Source: Actinomycetes bacterium
GTDB lineage: Bacteria > Actinomycetota > Actinomycetes > Actinomycetales > Actinomycetaceae
Assembly (NCBI GenBank): GCA_023387755.1
Contig: JAEWHO010000013.1
Span: 1 to 29,995 of the forward strand
DNA length: 29,995 bases
Direction: 5' to 3'
Shown: positions 14,948-22,911 of the stretch, piece after piece
Layout: the number at the start of each line of letters is the position of its first letter
Numbering within the stretch: the stretch's first letter is position 1
The notes under the pieces: generated by a model
The model's database searches: none
What the model saw: only the letters and a program-made list of their open reading frames with translations
What the model was told of the DNA's origin: nothing
Made by a program: the position numbers and the translations under genes

Positions 14948-17593
14948 GTGTCCGCAGGACTACATCGACTCGGTAGATTCGCCACCACCCACCCATGGGT
15001 GGTCATCGGCGGGTGGATCGCCGTGCTCTGCTCACTCATTGGTGGCGTTGTGCTCGCCGGCGGCCAGCTGAAAGACTCCTTCGAAATCCCCGGCACGGAA
15101 GCCCAAGAAGGGCTCCACATCCTGCACGACCGCTTCCCCGAACTCGCCGGCGCTAGCGGACAGATCCTTTTTTCCGCCCCCGAAGGCGAACAGATTACCG
15201 CCTATTCCAGCGCCATCGATAAGACGATTGCCGCCGTCAAAGACGTCGATGAAGTCATGATGGTGACCGCCCCCCTCGGGGATGACACCACTCCTTCCAC
15301 CGTTTCCGACGACGGGCGCTACGCCCTCGCGAACGTACAGCTGACTAAAGCGCTGGACGAGATCTCTCCCGACACCCTCCAGACCTTGCGGGACATGGCC
15401 CACAGTGATCCCCAGGGCCTGACTGTGAACGTCGGAGGGCCGATGTTCCAACAGACCTCGGTGGGCATCACCATTGTTGAAGTTATTGGCGTGGTGCTGG
15501 CCCTCGTAGTCTTGGCTGTTACCTTCCGATCCGTCCTGGCAGCCGGTATCCCGATTGCGATCGCGCTTATTGGCGTGGCCATCTCTATGGGCATCATGTT
15601 GATGATGGCTCGTTTTATGGCGATATCATCTACTGCGCCCACCCTGGCACTCATGTTAGGGATCGCCGTCGGGATTGACTACGCCCTCTTTATCGTTTCT
15701 CGCCATCGGCAGCAATTAGCCGATGGTATGGACGTGCGTGACTCTGCGGCACGCGCTACCGCGACATCTGGGGGCGCCGTCATGTTTGCCGGCGGCACGG
15801 TGATTATCGCCTTGCTGGGGCTATATGTCACTAATATCCCCTTCCTTGCGGTCATGGGGTTGACGGCGGCCATTGCAGTAGCAATGTCGGTCTTTATCGC
15901 CGTGTCGATGATCCCGGCGATCTTGTCCCTCCTCGGCGAACGTCTGCGGCCCAAGGCAGGCACTCGCGCGCACGAGGTGTCCCGAAGCGCCGAGGGCCGT
16001 ACCCGGGCAACGATGTCTGACTGGTGGGTAACCAAAGTGACCCGCCATCCGCTCATGATGATGGCCTGCAGCTTGGCGGCAGTGGCTGCTCTCGCCATCC
16101 CGGCGCGCGGATTAGCCCTCGCCTTGCCCGGTAATGATACGGCCGACGAAGGCAGCCAAGAACGCGTGACCTATGAGAAGATCGCCGAGGTCTATGGGCC
16201 GGGTGTCAACGACCCACTCCTACTCACCATGGGAATCCTGCAATCCCGTGACCCCCTCACCCTCATGGACAATATCGCCGACGCCGTACGGGAAGTCCCC
16301 GGGGTCGATGACGTCAAGATGGCCACCCCCAACCGCACGGCCGATATTGGCGTGGTCATTATTATCCCCGAGACGAAGCAGTCCGATCCTGCCACCGCTG
16401 AACTAGTTAATGATCTGCGCTTGCGGGCCAGCGGCTGGGAGGCAGAATTCGGCGTCCAGGATATTCGCGTCACCGGTCAGACCGCTGCCGGAATTGACAT
16501 TTCACAGCGCCTATCCGATGCCCTCGTGCCTTTCGGGATCGTCGTCGTCGGACTCTCTCTCATCTTGCTCACGCTCGTCTTCCGTTCCCTGTGGGTACCC
16601 CTGAAAGCGACCGTCGGTTATCTCGGTTCAGTCTTGGCCGCCTTCGGGGCGGTAGCCCTGGTATTCGAATACGGTTGGTTCAACGATGCCCTCAATATCG
16701 GCGTCATCGGGCCGGTCATTTCCTTTATGCCGGTGATCCTCATGGGGGTGCTCTTCGGACTTGCCATGGACTACGAGGTCTTCCTCGTCACCCGTATGCG
16801 GGAAGACTACGTACACAGTGGTAACGCCCGTGAATCGGTGCGGACCGGATTCTCTGCCTCCGCCCGCGTCGTGACCGCGGCGGCACTGATTATGATCGTC
16901 GTCTTCGTATTCTTCGTCCCCGAGGGGAGCTTCTACGTACAGCCTATTGCGCTGGGCCTGGCGGTCGGGGTGGCAGTCGACGCATTCTTAGTGCGAATGA
17001 CGCTGGTCCCGGCGGTCATGACTCTGCTGGGACGGCGTGCCTGGCACCTACCCGCGTGGCTATCGTCTCGCCTGCCCCACCTGGACGTCGAAGGAGAGTC
17101 CCTCGAAAAACGCGTCCGCCATGCGCAATGGGAAGAAGAACATGGGCGTAGTGCAATTAGAGCTGAACATATCAGCCTGCGTGATTCGCGTGGCTGGCTT
17201 TACCGGGATGTCAATATGATCGTGCCGGCCGGAGCCCGCGCCGTCGTCGTCATACCTGAACCTCTCCCGCGCCGAGCGCTTGCCGCCACGCTGGCCGGGC
17301 GCACCCAGCCCGATTCTGGAGAGCTGATTATTAATGGGCATGTTTTCCCGACCGAGGCCGGTGCTGTGCGCACCAGCAGCGAGCTAGCGGTTGGTTCACT
17401 GCCCGTCGAACACGGGCTCGACACTAACGTGCGCCTGCTCATTATGGATTGCGGTCCAGGTGACCGACTGGATCGGCTATCAGATATACCCGATCGCCCG
17501 GACCTGACTGTCCTAGTGTTAACTCACGCCGAGGCAGACCTGCCCGGCTTTACCCCTTTGACCATCACCATGCGTGAGGAGGTCGCCGTATGA
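14948..17593 (+). CDS. MMPL-family transporter with C-terminal degenerate ABC-ATPase-like domain
   Basis: An 881-residue protein. Residues 1 to about 725 form an MMPL/RND-type transporter: one helix after an N-terminal amphipathic stretch, two extracytoplasmic loops, and two membrane bundles. The proton-relay Asp-Tyr pairs are D244-Y245 in GIDYALF and D608-Y609 in MDYEVF. From about 736 to the end there is an extra domain that reads like an ABC ATPase shortened in the middle: HISLRDSRGWLYRDVNM, LAGRTQPDSGELIINGH, a Walker B-like VRLLIMD (D834) and an H-loop-like VLVLTH (H860). The Walker A lysine is absent (VVVIPEPLPRRALAA) and no signature motif is seen. GTG 14948 follows GAGGG. The stop overlaps the next start (ATGA). 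It probably exports an envelope lipid or drug; the substrate is unknown. Confidence 0.85.
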   Translation: MSAGLHRLGRFATTHPWVVIGGWIAVLCSLIGGVVLAGGQLKDSFEIPGTEAQEGLHILHDRFPELAGASGQILFSAPEGEQITAYSSAIDKTIAAVKDVDEVMMVTAPLGDDTTPSTVSDDGRYALANVQLTKALDEISPDTLQTLRDMAHSDPQGLTVNVGGPMFQQTSVGITIVEVIGVVLALVVLAVTFRSVLAAGIPIAIALIGVAISMGIMLMMARFMAISSTAPTLALMLGIAVGIDYALFIVSRHRQQLADGMDVRDSAARATATSGGAVMFAGGTVIIALLGLYVTNIPFLAVMGLTAAIAVAMSVFIAVSMIPAILSLLGERLRPKAGTRAHEVSRSAEGRTRATMSDWWVTKVTRHPLMMMACSLAAVAALAIPARGLALALPGNDTADEGSQERVTYEKIAEVYGPGVNDPLLLTMGILQSRDPLTLMDNIADAVREVPGVDDVKMATPNRTADIGVVIIIPETKQSDPATAELVNDLRLRASGWEAEFGVQDIRVTGQTAAGIDISQRLSDALVPFGIVVVGLSLILLTLVFRSLWVPLKATVGYLGSVLAAFGAVALVFEYGWFNDALNIGVIGPVISFMPVILMGVLFGLAMDYEVFLVTRMREDYVHSGNARESVRTGFSASARVVTAAALIMIVVFVFFVPEGSFYVQPIALGLAVGVAVDAFLVRMTLVPAVMTLLGRRAWHLPAWLSSRLPHLDVEGESLEKRVRHAQWEEEHGRSAIRAEHISLRDSRGWLYRDVNMIVPAGARAVVVIPEPLPRRALAATLAGRTQPDSGELIINGHVFPTEAGAVRTSSELAVGSLPVEHGLDTNVRLLIMDCGPGDRLDRLSDIPDRPDLTVLVLTHAEADLPGFTPLTITMREEVAV

Positions 17594-20268
17594 AACGCCG
17601 CACCCTCGTAGCCCTCATCAGCGCTATCGTGCTGCCGATGCTGGCCAGTTTGATTCTTGTGACTGGTCTAGCCGACCGCCCCGAACGACTCAACCAGCTT
17701 CCGGCCGCGATCGTAAACCTGGATGAGGGCACCACTATGACCGTGGACGGGAAGGAGCAGTTTGTACCCTTTGGCCGCCTAGTCGCTGCCGAGCTGGTCT
17801 CGCCTACCGGGGCTCAGGAACAGCAAGATAACCTCGACTGGGAACTCATCGGCGCCGATAAGGCGAAGGAAGGATTACAAAACGGCGATTATTACGCCGT
17901 ATTGACCATCCCCGCCACCTTCTCCTCGACCCTGGCAACTATCGGTACGGCCGACGCAAAACCGGCAGTCATTTCGGTACAGTCCAATGATTCGGCCTCT
18001 GCCGTGATGGGGCGTATATCGCAGGCGGTCGCTCGCGCTGCCACCGCCCGGGTGAGCGACGAATTAACGAACACCTTGCTAGACCAGATCTACCTCGGCT
18101 TCGATCAGATGGGGGAAGGGCTAGATAAGGCCGCCGATGGTTCGGCGCGATTATCCGACGGCGCGGGCCAGCTCGCTGACGGTAGCTCAGCCGCCCGCGA
18201 TGGAGCCGGGCAGCTGGCTGAGGGGACCGGCAAACTTGCTGCTGGAGCGGGCCAGGTAGCCGATGGCACTGGCGCCTTGCGTGATGGGACCAACCGTGCG
18301 GCGAACGGCGTCGGCGAACTATCTGCTGGGGCGCATAAACTTGCGGCAGGCTCGCGCAGCGCTGCTCAGGGAGCCGGTGAATTGGCGGCCGGCAACGACA
18401 AGATAGCTGACGGTGCCCGGCAACTGGCGGATGGTACCGCCGCGGTAAAGGCCGAGCTGCAGGCTTTACCCCCGCAGGTGCGGGCGCTGCTTGATGGCTC
18501 GGCTGATCTGAGCCAACTTGATCGGGTATTGGCGCTCCTCGAACCTTTGCCGGGCAAGATCGACGCGATGATCGATCCGGCTGAGGCCGAACGAGTTCTG
18601 ACCGCAGCGCTCACCGCCTTACAAAAAGCACAACCGAGCCTCACCGAGTTGGCAGCCCAAGCTCGCCACAGCGCCGAGCGTATGCGGGAATTGGCCGCGC
18701 TGCTGGAAGATTTCGCCCATACGCCCGGGAGCAGTATTGAGGATCTGCGCAAAGCCCTGGAAGGTTTTAACGCTAAGGTGTTACAGGACCTGGTTAAGCG
18801 GTGTGAGGCCTCTGGTGCGAACCCCGAATTCTGCGCGGATTTGAAACAACAGGTGGAAGCAATCTCAGCAATCGCGAATAACCCACAGATCCAGAAGCTT
18901 ATGAAGCAACTGACCACCCTGCTGGATAAACTCGACCCGGGTGCCAAGGATCTGATCGGTTTGATTAAGGGGGATGGCACCACGCCGGGCCTTGCACAGC
19001 GGCTAGATGATCTGGCGACCATGCTGGTTGGTGCCGATGGTAAGGGTGGAGTGATCGGAACGCTGACCACCACGATCACCGACTTGCAAAAGCTGGTTGA
19101 TGCCCTCGGTGGCCCTACCGGAGTGGTCACGTCGCTGCGCGAGTTACACCAACTACTGGTCGGGACTAACGGGCATGATGGACTCATCACGATGCTGCGT
19201 GCCGCCCTACCCCAACTCCCCCAGTTCTACCACGGCATGTTGGCACTGGCAGATGGCACTCAGCAGCTTGCCGCTGGCAGTGCCGCGGCGGCAGCGGGAG
19301 CACATCGTCTGGCGGATGGTACAAGTGCGCTGGCTGGCGGAAATGCGAAACTTGCCGAGGGGGCGGGGCAAGCAGCCCTGGGCTTACAAGCCCTGGCGCA
19401 GGGTGCCGGTTCGCTCGACGACGGGGCTCGCCGACTCGCGGCGGGAAGCCGCGCTGCCCACACCGGGGCACAGGAACTAGCTGGCGGGCTGGTGCGGCTC
19501 TCGGATGGGGCCATCCAGCTAGCAGACGGTTCCAATGAGCTAGCTGCTGGATTAGCCGATGCGGCTGGGCAGGTACCGCGCTACACGGATGCAGAAAAGG
19601 ATCGCATCGCCTCTATGGGGGCTAAACCCATCACTGTCGCGGATGCACGTATGAACCCGCAAAATTCATTGTCGGCTTCCTCCCTGGCTCCCTTCGCGCC
19701 GCTCATGTTGTGGCTCGGGGCCGTGGCGGCCTTCCTGATTCTGCCTGCAGTGCCCAAGCGGGCGCGCTCCGGCGCGATGAGCACTCGCCTAGCCGCCTGG
19801 CAGGGGTTGCGCCCGGGCCTGGTTGTGGGCGCACTGCAGGGACTCTTGGTGGCCGCGCTTCTCCCGCTGTTGGGGGTTCACCCCGTCTCGGCATCCGGTG
19901 CCATTATCAGTCTTATGGTGATCGGCGCGGCCTGTGCGGCGATTGTGCAGGCCTTCCAGGTAGTGGCGGGTTCACGGCTCGGAAGTGTGCTGGCCTTGCT
20001 GTTCCTGGTGGTACAGGGCGTTGCTCTTGGGCTGGTGTTGCCCTGGCAGAGTGCGCCCGGTGCCGTTCAGATACTCAACGGGGCACTCCCGGTGGGGGCA
20101 GGAGCTCAAGCAGTGAGGGCTTCCTTGATGCCGGGTATGGGCAGCGTATGGCCTGGTTTGGTTCTGGTGGCATTGTGGGCGGCAGTTGCATTTGTCGTGA
20201 CGACCGTGTCGATTGGCCGGCGGCAGACGATCACACCCGACGAGATCCGAATGGCGGTTGCGCGTTAG
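17590..20268 (+). CDS. YhgE/Pip-family membrane protein with Gly-rich heptad-like repeats
   Basis: An 892-residue protein with an N-terminal helix (about 8-27), a large extracytoplasmic part, and about five C-terminal helices (about 697-880). Two blocks, near residues 180-283 and 554-657, contain many repeats of the form L-A-D/A-G-x3, for example GAGQLADG, GTGKLAAG and GARQLADG, typical of the YhgE/Pip family and expected to form long alpha-helical coiled structure. Between them is a helical, Leu- and Lys-rich stretch with two Cys (in KRCEASGANPEFCADL). Family members relate to EsaA and to phage-receptor Pip proteins; the molecular function is not established. Start ATG 17590 overlaps the MMPL stop, so the two are coupled. 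The end overlaps the convergent gene by four bases. Confidence 0.85.
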   Translation: MKRRTLVALISAIVLPMLASLILVTGLADRPERLNQLPAAIVNLDEGTTMTVDGKEQFVPFGRLVAAELVSPTGAQEQQDNLDWELIGADKAKEGLQNGDYYAVLTIPATFSSTLATIGTADAKPAVISVQSNDSASAVMGRISQAVARAATARVSDELTNTLLDQIYLGFDQMGEGLDKAADGSARLSDGAGQLADGSSAARDGAGQLAEGTGKLAAGAGQVADGTGALRDGTNRAANGVGELSAGAHKLAAGSRSAAQGAGELAAGNDKIADGARQLADGTAAVKAELQALPPQVRALLDGSADLSQLDRVLALLEPLPGKIDAMIDPAEAERVLTAALTALQKAQPSLTELAAQARHSAERMRELAALLEDFAHTPGSSIEDLRKALEGFNAKVLQDLVKRCEASGANPEFCADLKQQVEAISAIANNPQIQKLMKQLTTLLDKLDPGAKDLIGLIKGDGTTPGLAQRLDDLATMLVGADGKGGVIGTLTTTITDLQKLVDALGGPTGVVTSLRELHQLLVGTNGHDGLITMLRAALPQLPQFYHGMLALADGTQQLAAGSAAAAAGAHRLADGTSALAGGNAKLAEGAGQAALGLQALAQGAGSLDDGARRLAAGSRAAHTGAQELAGGLVRLSDGAIQLADGSNELAAGLADAAGQVPRYTDAEKDRIASMGAKPITVADARMNPQNSLSASSLAPFAPLMLWLGAVAAFLILPAVPKRARSGAMSTRLAAWQGLRPGLVVGALQGLLVAALLPLLGVHPVSASGAIISLMVIGAACAAIVQAFQVVAGSRLGSVLALLFLVVQGVALGLVLPWQSAPGAVQILNGALPVGAGAQAVRASLMPGMGSVWPGLVLVALWAAVAFVVTTVSIGRRQTITPDEIRMAVAR

Positions 20269-20951
20269 CGGGCTACGAATTCGAGGACTGCACACCAGGT
20301 AGCGGCCAACGTCAAGGGGTCGATCTGCTCGGTATTGAGCACCGTGGCTGTGGCGGGGCGTGATTCTTCAGGGGAAAGGATGCGCCCCGCCATGGCAGCA
20401 TGTGCTCCGGCCATACCCAACGTTGGCAAAGGGTAGTCCGGGCCGGTAGCCACCGTAATATCGAAAACCTTGGCCAGCTCAGAACAGGAGATTTGCGTCG
20501 GGCCCGGCAAACCAGTGATGTCAATAAGGAGGTTGTGCAGGCAGCCACCGCCCAAGATATGTCGCACCAACAGCGCCTCAGTTCCGACGACATCCCCGTG
20601 TGAACCAGGCCCAAAGATCACCGGCACGTCAAGATGCGCTGCCGGGCGCGATCCCATCACCACGACGACGTCGCACAGCCCGCGAATAGCCGCAATTTCA
20701 GCACTGATATCGTCCGGATCGGATTCATTCCGATAACTCGTGGGCATGGAGAGGGCATGGGCATCAATCGCGTCGACCGCCGTCATAAGTGCGGCCCAGG
20801 TGGTCCGGTCCGGAATATCACCGAGAATCCCGACGCGCCCGATTGACCGAGAGCGTTGACGCAGCCCACTCGCGTACCATCCCGCAGCAGTCAGCCAGAG
20901 CTGTTCATGCTCCTGCCGGCTAATGGACAGGAGTGACCCGACAAACGGCAC
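20265..20951 (-). CDS. Hypothetical protein, last gene of the MerR/FHA cluster
   Basis: A 228-residue soluble protein that I do not recognise. It has alternating hydrophobic strands and helices that suggest an alpha/beta fold: SIGRVGILGDIP, DVVVVMGSRPAAHLDVPVIF, LLIDITGLPGP and VATGPDYPLPTLGMAGAHAA. A Gly-rich stretch (HILGGGCLHN) and two GxxGP-like turns could be ligand-binding loops, but no named motif is complete. There is no signal peptide or membrane helix. GTG 20951 lies three bases past the stop of the MerR gene, with CAGGAG eight bases before it inside that gene, so it is the last member of the operon. It overlaps the yhgE-like gene tail to tail by four bases. A hypothetical coding region is well supported by frame and context; the function is unknown. 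Confidence 0.7.
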   Translation of the reverse strand: MPFVGSLLSISRQEHEQLWLTAAGWYASGLRQRSRSIGRVGILGDIPDRTTWAALMTAVDAIDAHALSMPTSYRNESDPDDISAEIAAIRGLCDVVVVMGSRPAAHLDVPVIFGPGSHGDVVGTEALLVRHILGGGCLHNLLIDITGLPGPTQISCSELAKVFDITVATGPDYPLPTLGMAGAHAAMAGRILSPEESRPATATVLNTEQIDPLTLAATWCAVLEFVAR

Positions 20952-20953
20952 CG

Positions 20954-21526
20954 TTACGCTCCTGCAGCGCGGCGTGCAGCTCGGCGGGCCGCTAGTTCAT
21001 CAATGTGGGTAATGGCGTCGTCGGCGCGATCGGTGGGGAATTCAGCCAGCGATCCTTCCACCTCGCGCCATACCCGGCCCACCGCAATCCCGAATACGCC
21101 CTGTCCGCCCTGGACGAGGTCGATAACTTCATCGGGTGAGGTGCATTCGTAAACTGAGGCACCGTCAGACATGAGAGTGATCTGAGCGAGATCTTCGACG
21201 CCACGCTCATGGAGGAAGGTGATAGCGGTACGAATCTGTTGCAGCGTGACGCCGGTGTCCAGAAGGCGCTTGACCACTTTGAGGACGAGGATATCCCGAA
21301 AAGAATAGAGGCGTTGTGAGCCGGAACCGCGAGCTCCCCGGATAGAGGGCTCAACTAGACCGGTGCGGGCCCAATAATCGAGCTGGCGATAGGTGATACC
21401 GGCAGCCTTACAAGCGACGGGGCCGCGATAGCCGGTTTGCACGTCGAGATCGGGTAGCTCGTCACCGAAGAGCATTCCTTGGGCGCGCTGCGGGGCAGCT
21501 GCTGCCTGCTCATGTGCACTAGACAC
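20954..21526 (-). CDS. MerR-family regulator (Rv1830-like)
   Basis: A 190-residue MerR-type regulator with an atypical long N-terminal arm before the winged helix: GYRGPVACKAAGITYRQLDYWARTGLVEPS, then GSQRLYSFRDILVLKVVKRLLDTGVTLQQIRTA. The C-terminal part is short and ends in Arg/Ala repeats. Its place after an FHA gene and another MerR gene matches Rv1830 of M. tuberculosis and its corynebacterial counterpart, so it is probably not a metal sensor. GTG 21526 was chosen because GGAG lies five bases before it; GTG 21532 in the same frame is an alternative. The DUF151 gene that sits between the two MerR genes in mycobacteria is missing here. A MerR-type promoter lies upstream. Confidence 0.87.
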   Translation of the reverse strand: MSSAHEQAAAAPQRAQGMLFGDELPDLDVQTGYRGPVACKAAGITYRQLDYWARTGLVEPSIRGARGSGSQRLYSFRDILVLKVVKRLLDTGVTLQQIRTAITFLHERGVEDLAQITLMSDGASVYECTSPDEVIDLVQGGQGVFGIAVGRVWREVEGSLAEFPTDRADDAITHIDELAARRAARRAAGA

Positions 21527-21614
21527 GTTCACTCCGATCTCACGGCTGGTTACCTGCTCTTAACGGTACGGCCTAGGGCTTCTGAATTCAACGATCCCCA
21601 CACTCGACACGCCG

Positions 21615-21656
21615 AGGTTGTAAGCAAACTGTAACCTTCAAGTCAAAGGTGAAGGT
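21615..21656 (-). promoter_or_regulatory. Candidate MerR-type promoter with dyads
   Basis: On the minus strand TTGACT (21646-21641) and TACAAC (21622-21617) are separated by 18 bases, slightly long, as at MerR-controlled promoters. Two dyads overlap it: AGGTT-N13-AACCT (21615-21637) and ACCTTCA-N9-TGAAGGT (21634-21656). These are plausible binding sites for one of the two MerR proteins of the cluster. It would drive the second MerR gene with a leader of about 80 bases. Confidence 0.45.
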
Positions 21657-21663
21657 CTGCGTG

Positions 21664-22419
21664 TTAGCGGGACAGCTGGTCTCCCACCGCAGTGAGGGTC
21701 ATATCGGCGGCGAGCCGGGCCAGCGCACCGGCTAGTTCAGATGCCTGTGCTTCCGCGCGTTCTTGCGCTATAGCCTGGCGCCCTGCACGCAGGGGAGCAA
21801 CAGCCTGGGTGACAAGCCCGGCACTGCGGGCACACGCTTGGCTGAGATGGTGCAGGTGGCGTGGCTCAATACCCGCACGCCCCAACTCGATCACTGCGGT
21901 CACGACGTCAATACTGCGCACGTGGTAGCGGCCCTTCGCATCAGGTTTGATGAGACCACTGGCAGCGATATCGTCAATAAGCTGCAGCTCAGCTCCGGAA
22001 AGTTCGGCCAGCTCCCGGCGTCCCACTCGTTCTGAACCGGTGCGGCTTACGAGGCGGCCAGCTACCGAGACGACGCGTGCCGTAGGGAGTTCTTCAACTT
22101 CCCGGCCTGCATCCAGCTCAGCTAGCATCTCCGCAATATGACGCAGGGGACGGAAGTGATCGCGCTGTTGAATGAGCGCGTAGCGCACGCGGTGGAGATC
22201 TGCCTGGGAAAACTTACGGTACCCACTCGCAGTCCGATGCGGACGGACGAGCCCTTCTTGCTCCATGAACCGCAACCGAGAATTCTTCATCGAGGGGAAT
22301 TCTGGGCGCAGAGCAGCCACCGCTTCTCCAATATTCATAACCGGCTCATGCGATTGGTCGAAAGGCCAGTAGCCGGTCTCATCCTGTGGAGATGATGAGG
22401 GACGGCGAGCTGAGGTCAC
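21664..22419 (-). CDS. ftsR: MerR-family regulator, FtsR/Rv1828-like
   Basis: A 251-residue MerR-type regulator. The winged helix occupies about residues 28-100: MNIGEAVAALRPEFPSMKNS, RFMEQEGLVRPHRTASGYRKF, and DLHRVRYALIQQRDHFRPLRHIAEML. A second, wHTH-like region with RRELAELSG and IDDIAASGLIKP follows (about 130-165), then a helical end. This two-part form and the place right after the FHA gene match Rv1828 and the corynebacterial FtsR, an activator of ftsZ expression; the symbol is given by this synteny. GTG 22419 overlaps the FHA stop (GTGA), so the two are translated together. Confidence 0.85.
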   Translation of the reverse strand: MTSARRPSSSPQDETGYWPFDQSHEPVMNIGEAVAALRPEFPSMKNSRLRFMEQEGLVRPHRTASGYRKFSQADLHRVRYALIQQRDHFRPLRHIAEMLAELDAGREVEELPTARVVSVAGRLVSRTGSERVGRRELAELSGAELQLIDDIAASGLIKPDAKGRYHVRSIDVVTAVIELGRAGIEPRHLHHLSQACARSAGLVTQAVAPLRAGRQAIAQERAEAQASELAGALARLAADMTLTAVGDQLSR

Positions 22420-22874
22420 TGGGCGCCGTCCTGGGCGGGGCGGTTCGGCGACCCATGGAAGGTCATCCGGTACTTCCCGATTTGGACTTCGTCGCCGTCG
22501 TGAAGTTCTGTAGCGTCAATACGCTCACGGTTGATATAGGTGCCGTTGAGCGAACCAATATCGCGGACTCGGAACGTAGCACCTATCTTTTCAAATACAC
22601 AATGCTTGCGTGAGACGGTCACGTCGTCGAGGAAAATATCAGAAGCCGGATGCCGCCCGGCGGTAGTTGACTCGGCATCGAGCAGGAAACGAGCTCCCCG
22701 GTTGGGCCCCCGCTGCACGATGAGAAGAGCGGAGTTAGCGGGCAGGGCCGCGATGACATCCTGCGCATCCGCAGTAACTCCCAGATCACGCTCGGCCATT
22801 TCGTCAGTTGAACCGATAGCCCCAAACTGAGCAGTCGAGGTGGGATCCTCACGATGGTTCGGGGTGTCAATCAT
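22416..22874 (-). CDS. FHA-domain regulator, GarA/OdhI type
   Basis: A small cytoplasmic protein (152 residues from ATG 22874) with a C-terminal FHA domain: R74 in AGRHPASDI, S88-R89-K-H91 in VSRKH, and N110-G111 in GSLNGTYIN, the residues that bind phosphothreonine. GarA/OdhI inhibit 2-oxoglutarate dehydrogenase and regulate glutamate metabolism until a Ser/Thr kinase such as PknG phosphorylates their N-terminal threonines. Here the corresponding N-terminal stretch reads DPTSTAQFGAI, which is only loosely like the ETTS motif. GTG 22892 and 22886 are in-frame alternatives; ATG 22874 was preferred because AAAGTGAG, a weak ribosome binding site, lies before it. Gene order with DUF881 and MerR genes matches Rv1825-Rv1828 apart from the missing gcvH. 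Confidence 0.86.
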   Translation of the reverse strand: MIDTPNHREDPTSTAQFGAIGSTDEMAERDLGVTADAQDVIAALPANSALLIVQRGPNRGARFLLDAESTTAGRHPASDIFLDDVTVSRKHCVFEKIGATFRVRDIGSLNGTYINRERIDATELHDGDEVQIGKYRMTFHGSPNRPAQDGAQ

Positions 22875-22911
22875 GCAGGTGCTCACTTTCACTGGTACGT
22901 GACCGGGCCGT

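Noticed and set aside
18130..18440. Periodic DNA that could be taken for a repeat array
   Set aside because: The periodicity is at the protein level (7-residue repeats, 21 bases) with varying codons; there are no identical repeats or unique spacers, so it is not a CRISPR array.
18366..19190. A 274-codon minus-strand open frame
   Set aside because: It is a Ser/Ala-rich mirror of the repeats of the YhgE-like gene, with no start signal.
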